A stretch of DNA of 31,315 bases from PVC group bacterium (ex Bugula neritina AB1). Lineage in GTDB: Bacteria; GCA-001730085. Under the pieces are notes generated by a model. That model had not been told where the DNA came from and searched no databases. It saw only the letters and a list, made by a program, of their open reading frames with translations. The stretch lies in NCBI GenBank assembly GCA_001730085.1, contig MDLB01000092.1:1-31315 (forward strand). The letters are read 5' to 3'. Position numbers and translations under genes: made by a program. Shown piece after piece: positions 8,937 through 17,347 of the stretch; position 1 is the first letter of the stretch; each line of letters begins with the position of its first letter.

Positions 8937-9345
8937 TTCTAATAGCTATTTCGAAAGAGCGAGCATCTTCATGTTTAGTTTCTCCAACATAGTGAAAGAA
9001 TGAACTTCCCGGAATAGTGACTTTTTGAAAATCTGTCCGGTCGACCGTATTTTTTTCTTCATTTTTAAAAATGGTTTGAATGCCAACGTGAACGGAACTT
9101 TTTGATTTATTGAAAACTTTAGCGGTTACATGGATATCTCCCTCATCGTTCATCTGAGCTTTTTGATTCATGATTTCTAGGATTGATGATAGTTCGGCGG
9201 TAGGGTTGTTTTTTCTTTTACAAACAGCAGATTTCTTTTTGCACTTTTTTTTCGAGTAAGGCCACATTTTCTTCATGTTCAAAGATTTTCCACAGCCGCC
9301 AGAAAAAAGACCGACCACTAAAATACCTATAATTGCTTTAAACAT
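8920..9345 (-). CDS. Small putative lipoprotein with a beta-sandwich-like domain
   Basis: A 141-residue protein with a short hydrophobic signal and a lipobox-like SGGC (C18, with Ser in place of the usual Leu at -3). A very basic Lys/Cys stretch follows (about 24-45). A C-terminal domain (INDEGDIHV-like: MNDEGDIHVTAKVFN, then IPGSSFFHYVGE) has the strand pattern of YcfL/DUF1425 or FxLyD lipoprotein domains. I start it at ATG 9345 because GGAGG (complement of 9356-9360) lies ten bases upstream; an upstream in-frame ATG at 9411 would bury the signal peptide. The function is unknown and the domain resemblance is weak. Confidence 0.6.
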   Translation of the reverse strand: MFKAIIGILVVGLFSGGCGKSLNMKKMWPYSKKKCKKKSAVCKRKNNPTAELSSILEIMNQKAQMNDEGDIHVTAKVFNKSKSSVHVGIQTIFKNEEKNTVDRTDFQKVTIPGSSFFHYVGETKHEDARSFEIAIRRQSEA

Positions 9346-9709
9346 TTTTTTAAAACCTCCATTTTTCCCTTCAAAACACTTCCCAAAAGTTTTCGCTTGC
9401 AAAATTATCAACTATAGTGATGAGAAATGATTTTTGCTTCATTTTTTAAACTCAAGGATAATCAAACGTAAACATTCGATACTTTACCATTTTTTTATAA
9501 AAAAAATCAAGAAGCTATGTGTTAAAATTGTTAATGGTATTATGTGCAAATGCCTCGTATGCTTTATGGGAAGGAGCTTTTATGAGATTTTGTTGTTTAG
9601 AGAAAACCCTGTTGTCTTTTTTGTATTGACTTTTCTCTAAATTAAGAAAGTGCTCTAAAATCTCTTTGCTTATTTCATAAGGAGGTTAGCTTGACAAGAG
9701 GCTTTGAGT

Positions 9710-10807
9710 ATGAAAATGCTTTATATTAAATTAAAATTTTTACCTATTTTCTCTTTGATATATAGACTTATGCGTCGATTCATTATTAAGTGTTTTCGGA
9801 TCAAAAGTTTTTTTAGAAAAAAAGTTTTTGACTTTGAAGAGGTTATTGAATTTGGAGATCTTTTATTAGAATCTTTAGATAGGCGAGTAGGGGAATATAT
9901 TCATGAGTTCCCTTTGCCAGATAAAAAGGGTGTGTGGGTTCACGACTTATACTTTCCTTCGCCTCTTATTGTTTCATCTTTTAAAGATAACCCTGTGGCA
10001 CTTGAGGTTTGGTTGAAAATGGGAATGGGTGGTTTTATTTTTAAAACCATTTTAGAAAATTCTCAAGAGGGAAATCCTAGGCCACGTATTGTTGATTTTG
10101 ATCAAAAAGGTGAGATTTTAAATGCCATGGGGTTGCCGGGGAAGGGGCTTGAGGGTTTAAGGAATATTATTTGTAGTAACCAGGCTCTGCTTGGCTTTGA
10201 AAGGCCTGTGGGTATAAGTGTGGGTGGCAAAACAAAAGAAGAGTATTGTCGTAATTTTCTTTTTATGAATAAACTTTGTGATAATTTTCCAAAGACGGCT
10301 TTCTTTTTTGAACTGAATATTAGTTGTCCAAATATAGATGAGGGTAAATCTTTGACCGAGAACCATGAATCATTTAAAGAAACTTTACTTTTTTTGCGTA
10401 AACATACCTCTAGGGTTGTTGGAGTGAAGCTTTCTCCAGATCAGTCAAACGAGGATATTGTACGCTATATTGAAACGATTAGTGAGTTAGATAAAACTTA
10501 TGTGAACTTAGGAAATACGACTTATCGAGATAGAAAAAAAATGGGGCTTTCTTCTGAAGATTTTTTTCCTAAAGGGGGTGGTCTTAGTGGTGATTCTTTA
10601 TTTCCTAGAACGTTAGAAATGCTCCAGCTTGCGAAACCTTTTAATGTTCCTGTTTTATCGACAGGCGGAGTTTCTAAGTTGGAACAGGCTGAGTCTCTTT
10701 TGCAAGAAGGAGCATCCTTGGTTGGGATTGCGACAGCTTTGGTTAAAGATCCTTATAGGGTTATTCAGATGAATTTAGAGGTTTTAAATTCTAAGGAAAC
10801 TGACTAA
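9710..10807 (+). CDS. pyrD: Dihydroorotate dehydrogenase-like flavoprotein
   Basis: Oxidises dihydroorotate to orotate in pyrimidine synthesis using FMN. The 365-residue protein shows the FMN-binding KTILENSQEGNPRPR block and NAMGLPGKG. The NISCPN motif carries cysteine (C206) at the catalytic-base position, as in class 1 enzymes. VGVKLSPD, the GGLSG loop and the C-terminal STGGV phosphate site follow. Unlike soluble class 1 enzymes it has a basic-hydrophobic N-terminal extension of about 35 residues (KFLPIFSLIYRLMRR) that could lie on the membrane. Start ATG 9710 has AAGAGG eight bases upstream; TTG 9704 is in frame. A stronger site AAGGAGG lies further upstream at 9679-9685. Confidence 0.85.
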   Translation: MKMLYIKLKFLPIFSLIYRLMRRFIIKCFRIKSFFRKKVFDFEEVIEFGDLLLESLDRRVGEYIHEFPLPDKKGVWVHDLYFPSPLIVSSFKDNPVALEVWLKMGMGGFIFKTILENSQEGNPRPRIVDFDQKGEILNAMGLPGKGLEGLRNIICSNQALLGFERPVGISVGGKTKEEYCRNFLFMNKLCDNFPKTAFFFELNISCPNIDEGKSLTENHESFKETLLFLRKHTSRVVGVKLSPDQSNEDIVRYIETISELDKTYVNLGNTTYRDRKKMGLSSEDFFPKGGGLSGDSLFPRTLEMLQLAKPFNVPVLSTGGVSKLEQAESLLQEGASLVGIATALVKDPYRVIQMNLEVLNSKETD

Positions 10808-11231
10808 AAACTATCCTTGTTCGTTAAAAATATTTTTTTTGAAGCAATGAAATTGTTGAAAAAATAGGGAGAGACCCTGTGAAATGTTTGGGAATGATCT
10901 TGGAAAATCTTTGATGATGCTTTCTGTGTTACAATGTAGAGAAATTTTTAGGCTTTTAAAAAAGAGATTGTTTTTAAGGCTCCCCATAGGCTTTTTTTGA
11001 AGGGATTCTTTACTAGAGAAAACAAAGAGAAATCGATAGGTCTTTTCGAGTGGTCGGGTTATTGTGTAATTGGCTATTTATTAGGCTTGATAGATGATGA
11101 AAATTTTTATGGAATCAAAAATTAAAAAATGAAGATGATTGATTTTATATTTATCTTTGGTGAATTTTTAGTTTTCTCAGGAAGCCTGGGGTGTTGCTTG
11201 GGAGATTGTTTGTGTTTTTGAGTACAAAATA
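10808..11231. other. Intergenic region between pyrD and secretin module 1
   Basis: About 420 bases without a gene I can support. A possible 38-codon frame starting at the ATG near 10883, preceded by AGGGAGAG, encodes a short basic-hydrophobic peptide with no recognisable family. No clear promoter for the downstream operon and no intrinsic terminator were seen. Confidence 0.4.
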
Positions 11232-12920
11232 ATGGCGTCATATCTGGGTGTCGATATTGGTGCCAACTCTATTAAAGTGGCTGAACTTAAGAAAACCAGA
11301 AGAGGTGTTGTTCTTAAGAAGGCTGGCTATTTTCCTTATAATGAGATTCCTTCTTTTGATGAGTTGGCTTTAGGGAGTAAAGAAGCTGAGGTTTTGAGGT
11401 GGATACTGTCTCAGAATCAGATCAAAAAAGCTGAAGCGATCGTTGCTGTTCCTTCCCAAGAGATTTTTACAAAGTATATTGCGCTACCTCCTGTAAAATA
11501 CGAGCAAGTTGATCAGATCGTTCACTTTGAGGCGAGACAGCAAATACCCTTTCATGAAGAGGATATCTCTTGGGCCTATCATCTTCTGTCTTCTGATGTC
11601 AATAAAGATAATATGAATGTTGTTTTGCATGCTATAAAAAATGATTTTTTAAACAGCTTTATAGAAAATATTACAGATACGAAGCTTTCTATAAAGGCTC
11701 TCGATGTTCCGGGGATGGCTCTTTATAACTTGGCCTCATATAACAATGTTTCGACGGGTTCGATGCTTTTGGATATAGGGCAGGATCAAACAGAAGTTTT
11801 AATAGTTAGTGATAGAGGGTTTTGGTCTAGGAACCTCTCTTTGTCGGGTAAGCATTTTACAGATTTTTTATCTGAAAAAATGAAGATAAATAGGACTTTA
11901 GCTGAAGAGTTCAAGCAAAATGTTGGATTTAAAGGAGAAGGCCTTGACTCCTATAGGAGCGAGGTTTTAGAAGAGATCGTTGGGAAATTACTAGATGAGG
12001 TAAAAAAAACTGAAGAAGATTATCTTTCTCAAGATCCTAAATTTTCTTTGAAAAAGATTTATATAACGGGTGGAAGTTCTCGGATGTTGGGAATGATTGA
12101 CTTTATGGTTGAAAAATTTGATGCCGAAGTTGAACTGTTGGACCCTTTTGAAAGTATGGAAATATCTTCAGCTGTTGGAAGTACGCCTTCTGAAGAAATG
12201 AGACATTTTTTTGGAGTAGCAGCTGGTTTGGCTTTGAGGCAAATCCTGCCTTGTCCAGTTCAAATAAACTTACTTCCTAAGGAAGTGAAGAAGGCGAGAT
12301 ATGTCCAGAAAATCTTTTTTATTTTGTGGGCTATTACGGGGCTTCTGGTGATGTTTTTTGCCTTTTGTGTTTATGATACAAAGTTTGAAATTAATCGTGT
12401 AAGTGAGGGCTCTAAGCGGTTAAAAAAAGAATCCGAAAAGTTTTTAAAATTAGAGAGCTCTATAGGTGAAAAAGTTAAGCGGATCAATAGTTTAGAAGCA
12501 AAATTGATAGAGTTAAAAAAGGTGAGCTTGAAGAAATTGTTTTTGATAGATACTTTGTTGGATTTACAAAAAGTTACAGAAGACGATATGCACTATACTC
12601 TTTTGCAGTGGGGCTTGTCTCGTAAAGAACTGATGGAGTGGCAAAATCACTTAAAAAAAGACCCTCAAAGAAAGGCTCTTTTGAAATCTCAAAAAATTGA
12701 TTTTTCTTTATTGGACAAGGGGATCGCTTCATTAAATGATTTTTTAATTCAAGGGGTGACAAATGACTCTTACTTAAAAATAGATAATCTTAAAATAGCC
12801 CTAGAGAGTTATGATTACATAAAAAAAGTTGATGTACAGCTTGCAGAGGAGAAGATTGTAGAGGACAGGATGCAGATAAATTATCACATGATTATTAATG
12901 TAGAAAACAGAGAGTCTTAA
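11232..12920 (+). CDS. pilM: PilM-PilN fusion, secretin module 1
   Basis: Inner-membrane alignment component of a type IV pilus / type II secretion-like machine. The 562-residue protein begins with a PilM actin-like domain (about 1-340) with intact nucleotide-binding motifs: LGVDIGANSIKVAEL (5-19), MLLDIGQDQTEV and YITGGSSRMLGM. At 345-349 it has INLLP, the peptide by which PilN normally binds PilM. A single membrane helix (about 361-380), a coiled coil and a PilN-like periplasmic domain follow, so PilM and PilN are fused. It heads an operon with PilO-, PilP-, TPR- and secretin-like genes. Classic PilM is about 350 residues. Confidence 0.88.
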   Translation: MASYLGVDIGANSIKVAELKKTRRGVVLKKAGYFPYNEIPSFDELALGSKEAEVLRWILSQNQIKKAEAIVAVPSQEIFTKYIALPPVKYEQVDQIVHFEARQQIPFHEEDISWAYHLLSSDVNKDNMNVVLHAIKNDFLNSFIENITDTKLSIKALDVPGMALYNLASYNNVSTGSMLLDIGQDQTEVLIVSDRGFWSRNLSLSGKHFTDFLSEKMKINRTLAEEFKQNVGFKGEGLDSYRSEVLEEIVGKLLDEVKKTEEDYLSQDPKFSLKKIYITGGSSRMLGMIDFMVEKFDAEVELLDPFESMEISSAVGSTPSEEMRHFFGVAAGLALRQILPCPVQINLLPKEVKKARYVQKIFFILWAITGLLVMFFAFCVYDTKFEINRVSEGSKRLKKESEKFLKLESSIGEKVKRINSLEAKLIELKKVSLKKLFLIDTLLDLQKVTEDDMHYTLLQWGLSRKELMEWQNHLKKDPQRKALLKSQKIDFSLLDKGIASLNDFLIQGVTNDSYLKIDNLKIALESYDYIKKVDVQLAEEKIVEDRMQINYHMIINVENRES

Positions 12921-12924
12921 TTTG

Positions 12925-13656
12925 ATGAATGATTTCTTTAAACATGCGAAAATTTTGAAGACGATTTTCTTTATGCTTTTTTTTGTTTTAGCGGCCCTTT
13001 CTGTTCTTAGTTTTCAATATGTTCAGTTAAGGCAGGTTGAAAAAAAATACAAAAAAAATATGATTTTTTTTGATAGATATTTAAAAACATCTAAAAAGGT
13101 TCCCACGAATGAAGAGTTGAATCTTTTGACTCATAAGGAAAGACGTTTAGAGGGGCAATATCTAGAGGTTTCGAAGATGCTTGACTCCAAAGAGGTGTCT
13201 TTGAAAGATTCCTTTGATGCTGTGGAAAAGGTGTTTACGCCTTTGGAGTTTAGGACTTTGCTAACCAGTCAAAGGCGTCGTTTTGGCAAAGAAGATATGG
13301 GTTTTTCTGATTTTTTAAAGAAGGTTCCAAAAGAGGCAGAAATTTTTGACCTTAAGCAATACTTTATAATAAGTATGTTGCTTTTTGAACTTTGTGCTCA
13401 AAATCATATTGAAGAAATATCAAAAGTTGTGAGACTACAAAAAAAGAATCTGAAGAAGGCCGGAGCATCTGCTCTTACAAAATATGCAATGATGTTTAGT
13501 CTGACTTTAAGAATGGATCAACTTTATAATCTTTTGTATGATATTGCTTCTTTTAAGAAGCTTATTTTTGTTGAGGGGGTTCGTGTTGAGACAAGTGCTA
13601 ATAACAATGTTGAGGTGCTTTTGAAAGTGGCGAGTGTGAAAGGTTTTGATCTGTGA
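12925..13656 (+). CDS. pilO: PilO/GspM-like bitopic protein, module 1
   Basis: A 243-residue protein with one N-terminal membrane helix (about 11-30), a coiled-coil stretch and a C-terminal alpha/beta segment ending in FVEGVRVETSANNNVEVLLKV, a pattern seen in PilO/GspM periplasmic ferredoxin-like domains. Assignment rests on topology and on its place right after the PilM-PilN fusion. ATG 12925 follows the pilM stop by a few bases; a TTG at 12922 is in frame. The GTG of the next gene overlaps its stop by four bases. Confidence 0.6.
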   Translation: MNDFFKHAKILKTIFFMLFFVLAALSVLSFQYVQLRQVEKKYKKNMIFFDRYLKTSKKVPTNEELNLLTHKERRLEGQYLEVSKMLDSKEVSLKDSFDAVEKVFTPLEFRTLLTSQRRRFGKEDMGFSDFLKKVPKEAEIFDLKQYFIISMLLFELCAQNHIEEISKVVRLQKKNLKKAGASALTKYAMMFSLTLRMDQLYNLLYDIASFKKLIFVEGVRVETSANNNVEVLLKVASVKGFDL

Positions 13657-14396
13657 TTTTTTCCCAAACTTTTAAAAAATATATATGTGAAAAAATAGAG
13701 TGGATTGCTTTCTTTTTAGTTTTTTTTCTTGTCGCTTTATATTGTGTTAATGTGGCTGTCTCTTGTTTGTTTTTTCCTTCAAAAGTTTCAGAAATTGACT
13801 CTGTTATTAGACAAATTCATGTGAAGGCTCAAAACTTTACTCAATTGAATGATAAATCGAAAGATGTTGATTATGTTTTGCAAGTAGCTTTTTTAAATCC
13901 TTTGTCTCATTATGAGGAGCTTTTTGTTAGAGACTTTTGTCATCCTTTTCAAATCAAAGTGGCGCAGAAAGATTTTTTAAAAAACCCTTATGTTTTTTTA
14001 AAAATCGAAAAGCAAGAAGTGCCCTTTGTTTTTAAGGGAACTCTTATTCAGAAGGGGAAGAAGGATTTTTATGCACAGATCAATTCTGAAAAAGGTACAT
14101 CCTTTTTAAGAAAAGGTGATACTATAATGGGGTATGATATCTTGGCTATTTCTCCTAGCTATATTGAGATTAGATATAAAGGGGAGGACGATTTGATCCG
14201 TCTTGATGTGGGACAAGTTTCTTTGCATGGTGCTGTTAGGGCTAAAATTTATAATCAACGAGATGCCAATGTTTTCACAGTTAAAGAGGGTGATTTGGTT
14301 GAAGGGTGGAGAGTCGTTTCAATCATGGAGCAAGAAGTTGTCATGACTAAAGGAGATGGGGACATTGTGGTTCAAAAAAAAGAAAGTGTGTTATGA
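13653..14396 (+). CDS. PilP/GspC-like bitopic protein with two HR-like repeats, module 1
   Basis: A 247-residue inner-membrane protein with a membrane helix (about 17-39), a linker and two consecutive beta-rich segments. Residues 124-188 carry FKGTLIQKGKKDFYAQI followed by LRKGDTIMGYDILAISP, the layout of the homology region of PilP and GspC that contacts secretin N0. Residues 195-243 (IYNQRDANVFTVKEGDLVEGWRVV) look like a second, shorter copy. It starts with GTG in a GTGA overlap with pilO and ends in an ATGA overlap with the TPR gene, so three genes are translationally coupled. Confidence 0.65.
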   Translation: MIFSQTFKKYICEKIEWIAFFLVFFLVALYCVNVAVSCLFFPSKVSEIDSVIRQIHVKAQNFTQLNDKSKDVDYVLQVAFLNPLSHYEELFVRDFCHPFQIKVAQKDFLKNPYVFLKIEKQEVPFVFKGTLIQKGKKDFYAQINSEKGTSFLRKGDTIMGYDILAISPSYIEIRYKGEDDLIRLDVGQVSLHGAVRAKIYNQRDANVFTVKEGDLVEGWRVVSIMEQEVVMTKGDGDIVVQKKESVL

Positions 14397-16240
14397 AGTC
14401 GATTTTTAGATTTTGCACAATTGCTGTGTTTGCGTTTTTCTTAAATATATCTGTTCTGAAAGGTAAAGAAGTAGATGTTTCTTCTAAAAGAGCTACGGAA
14501 TACCGACTGGAAGGCTATAGATGTCAAAAAAAAGGTGATCTTGATAAGGCGATCACTTTTTATAGAAAAGCTCTTGATGAGGACAAGACTTATGCAACAG
14601 CTCATAATGATTTGGGTGTTGTTTATGAAAAAAAAGGTATGTATGAGTCTGCAGAAAGATCTTACTTGAGAGCGATTAAGCAAAATGGAGAATATAAGGC
14701 AGCTTATACTAATTTGGCAGCTCTTTATGAAAATAAAGGTGATATTAAAAAGGCTATCTACTATTGGAAGAGAAGGGCTCTTTTGGAAAAAAACTCTCCA
14801 GGATCGTCGAAGTGGATGAAAAAAGCACGTGATAAAATTATACAGTTGGAGCAAAGACGTCAGACTCGCAAAGAAATGAAGGATGAACATCGCTTAAAAC
14901 AAAAGGCTTCACGTTATGAGAATAAAAAGATAGAAGAAAAAAAACATTGGTCTCCGGATACAAGTCCTTCAACGATTGAAAAAGAGATTGGTCAAAGGTA
15001 CTTTGACAAAGGTATCTCTTTGTATAATCAACATAAATATGATGAGGCAATGGCCTCTTTTCGAATGGCTAGGCATCACAATGTTCATAATAAGGATGTG
15101 AGTCGTTATTTAGTTAAAATTCATAAAGTTAAAGAGGCTTTAGCTAAATCTGATATAACAGGAGAGATCCCGTACGCTTCAGTTGTTCCAAAGGAGGATC
15201 TGCTTTTAGCTAAAGATCATTTTAAAATGGGACTTGATTATTTTGCTGAAAATGACTACGAAAGAGCTTTTTCTTCTTTCACTATGGCTATGACTTATAA
15301 CCCTCATGATGAAATTATTCAGAGATATGTGGAAGATTCTAAAATAAGGATTCAAGAAGAAAAAATCCGTCGAAAAAAGCACAGAGAGCAGACTATTCGC
15401 TCTGAGCATGCTCGGATGATTGAGCCAAGAGATATCCGCAGTGATATGGTTCAGATTAAAGAAGATATGATTAAAAAAGGGTTTGTTACGACAGCGAAAG
15501 ATATGAGTGTTGAGGCTTTTATAAATGATGGACATGAACTTTTTCTTGCAGGACGTTACGAAGATGCAATATATCTTTGGAAGCAAGCCATTTTATTAGA
15601 TGTTTCGAATATTTATACGGAAAAAGTACGTGGATTGATTGATAAAGCTTATATCGAAGGTTCTAAACTTCAGGAAGGACGTCTAGATAGATTGGCAAAG
15701 GTTAATGCTCAAAAACTAATGACAGATGTTACGCGAGCAGCAATCCCTTCGGCTAAGGAGGGTTCTCCAGGCTGGTCACTATTGAGTAATAGAAAAATAG
15801 GAAGGCCAGTTTTAGAGGAGGAGATGTCTATTGAGAAGCGTTCTATCATGAAAAAGCTTAAAGTTAAGTATACGCTTAACTTTAAGGATGCTTCTCTTAA
15901 AGGTGTTGTAGATCTTTTAGCAGAGTTGACGGGTTTAAATATTGTTATAGATACAAAAGAGATTGGCAAAGACGATTTAGATAGAGGGAATATAACATTT
16001 AAAGTTTCCGATATGCCCCTGATCAAAATCATTGAAGCTATTCTTAGATTCACAAACTTTGACTACTTGATCGAAGATAATTTGATATGGATAACGACCA
16101 AAGAAAAAATCCGTAAAGAAGATATTGTGTTGATGGTTTATGATGTGGAAGACTTGATTGGTAAAATATTTGATTTTCCTTCAGAGGAATTGGGAGGGGC
16201 GTCTTCAAAAAAGGATGGTGCCTCTGCTCTGAAAATATAA
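14393..16240 (+). CDS. Periplasmic TPR protein carrying a detached secretin N0 (STN) domain
   Basis: A 615-residue exported protein. A signal peptide covers about residues 1-24. TPR repeats lie at about 37-130 (GDLDKAITFYRKALDED is a clear unit), 200-250, 275-320 and 377-420, separated by charged helical linkers. From about 488 comes an STN/N0 domain of the kind found at the start of secretins (LNFKDASLKGVVDLLAEL then GLNIVID and NLIWITT). It ends just after the linker VLMVYDVEDLIGKIFD, which in ordinary secretins leads into N1 and the barrel. Here the protein stops, and the rest is encoded by the next gene. It probably tethers N0 in the periplasm next to the separate secretin. The signal and order argue for a real two-gene arrangement. 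Confidence 0.8.
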   Translation: MKSIFRFCTIAVFAFFLNISVLKGKEVDVSSKRATEYRLEGYRCQKKGDLDKAITFYRKALDEDKTYATAHNDLGVVYEKKGMYESAERSYLRAIKQNGEYKAAYTNLAALYENKGDIKKAIYYWKRRALLEKNSPGSSKWMKKARDKIIQLEQRRQTRKEMKDEHRLKQKASRYENKKIEEKKHWSPDTSPSTIEKEIGQRYFDKGISLYNQHKYDEAMASFRMARHHNVHNKDVSRYLVKIHKVKEALAKSDITGEIPYASVVPKEDLLLAKDHFKMGLDYFAENDYERAFSSFTMAMTYNPHDEIIQRYVEDSKIRIQEEKIRRKKHREQTIRSEHARMIEPRDIRSDMVQIKEDMIKKGFVTTAKDMSVEAFINDGHELFLAGRYEDAIYLWKQAILLDVSNIYTEKVRGLIDKAYIEGSKLQEGRLDRLAKVNAQKLMTDVTRAAIPSAKEGSPGWSLLSNRKIGRPVLEEEMSIEKRSIMKKLKVKYTLNFKDASLKGVVDLLAELTGLNIVIDTKEIGKDDLDRGNITFKVSDMPLIKIIEAILRFTNFDYLIEDNLIWITTKEKIRKEDIVLMVYDVEDLIGKIFDFPSEELGGASSKKDGASALKI

Positions 16241-16273
16241 GTTTGAGTAGGTGCATTTGAGGAAATAAATGTT

Positions 16274-17347
16274 ATGATTTTGATATATATATATAGTTTT
16301 ATTTTGTTTTGTTTTTCAAGTTTTATTTATGCTTCTGGGACTGTAGAAGTTCACAATGCAGATACAGTTACCTCTCAAATTGTTACGCATAAAGATACCG
16401 ATAAATCTTACATGGTTACAGGTGGAGCTATTGTTGGTCTCTTGAAAGAAATGGTGAACTTTGATATCGATGGATCAGGGATTGTTTTTCATAGAAAAAC
16501 AGGGAAGCTTTTTGTAAAAAATACTCCTCAAAATCATTTATTGATTCAGGATATTTTAAAAAAAATGAGGTCTCATAAACATAGGCAGGTGCTCATTGAA
16601 ACTAGGATTATAGAGGTTTACTCTTTTAAAGGTGTGGATATAGGTGTTGACTGGGATAAAATAGCACGGAATGGTAGACATGGTACTGCCGGCTCTTTGA
16701 ACTTTGCTCCAGGAAGTTGGGGCGAAACTCCTTTGAACCCTTTGAATCAGCTTAATCTTTCCTATAAACTTTTGAGTGGAGCCAATGCTTTAGATATAAC
16801 CCTTAAAGCGTTGGAAAAGGATGGCAAGATAAACACCCTTTCGTCACCGAAGATTATTTGCTTTAATAATCAGCGGGCGAATATAAAAATTGAAGAATCA
16901 ACAGATTATGTTTCCAAGCTAACATCTAATACTGTGTATACCAATAATAATTCAAATGTTCATAATAGTGCAGATATTGATACAGCGGTAGAGGGTATTG
17001 TTTTAGATGTTACTCCTACGATAAATACAGATGAGCAAACGATTACCTTAGATTTGCACCCGAGTGTTGTGGAGTTAGTGTCTTTGAATCCCGTAAATTT
17101 GGGTCGAGGCGGAACTATTCGTGTTCCCAAATACATACGTAGATCGGCAGATACAACTGTCAGCTTGAAAGATGGGGGGACAGTGGTTTTAGGAGGTCTC
17201 GTTAAAAGAACTCAGTCAGACGAGATCAAAAAAGTTCCTGTTCTCGGAGAGATTCCTATCATTAAAAATCTTTTTCGTAGCAAGACGACTTATGAAAAAA
17301 AATCTAATTTGATCATTTTTATAACGGCCAAGATTATTGATTTATAA
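16274..17347 (+). CDS. Secretin channel subunit (N1 plus barrel), module 1
   Basis: Outer-membrane secretin of 357 residues with its own signal peptide (about 1-20). An N1-like KH segment follows (IVFHRKTGKLFVKNTPQNH, then IQDILKKM), with RQVLIETRIIEVYS entering the secretin core. The core continues through INTLSSPKIICFNNQRANI, VLDVTPTINTDEQTITLDL and the C-terminal signature GGTVVLGGLVKRTQSDEIKKV, then PVLGEIPIIKNLFRSK. It has no N0 domain, which is on the preceding gene 33 bases upstream. GAGGA at 16258-16262 serves ATG 16274. A two-codon frame ATG-TTA-TGA at 16269 overlaps the start. Confidence 0.9.
   Translation: MILIYIYSFILFCFSSFIYASGTVEVHNADTVTSQIVTHKDTDKSYMVTGGAIVGLLKEMVNFDIDGSGIVFHRKTGKLFVKNTPQNHLLIQDILKKMRSHKHRQVLIETRIIEVYSFKGVDIGVDWDKIARNGRHGTAGSLNFAPGSWGETPLNPLNQLNLSYKLLSGANALDITLKALEKDGKINTLSSPKIICFNNQRANIKIEESTDYVSKLTSNTVYTNNNSNVHNSADIDTAVEGIVLDVTPTINTDEQTITLDLHPSVVELVSLNPVNLGRGGTIRVPKYIRRSADTTVSLKDGGTVVLGGLVKRTQSDEIKKVPVLGEIPIIKNLFRSKTTYEKKSNLIIFITAKIIDL

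Noticed and set aside
9480-9520. ATTTTTTTATAAAAAAAAT palindrome as a terminator
   Set aside because: Pure AT self-complementarity is expected by chance at this base composition and no gene ends beside it.
9434-9640. Plus-strand open frame of 68 codons before pyrD
   Set aside because: No ribosome site and a composition typical of AT-rich noncoding DNA (runs of Phe, Ile and Lys).
10940-11000. Possible intrinsic terminator around the AGGCT words and T-run
   Set aside because: The AGGCT words are direct, not inverted, so no stem forms before the T-run.
16241-16273. Frameshift or nonsense mutation separating the TPR-N0 protein from the secretin
   Set aside because: The downstream gene has its own ribosome site and a signal peptide, so two genuine genes are more likely than a broken one.
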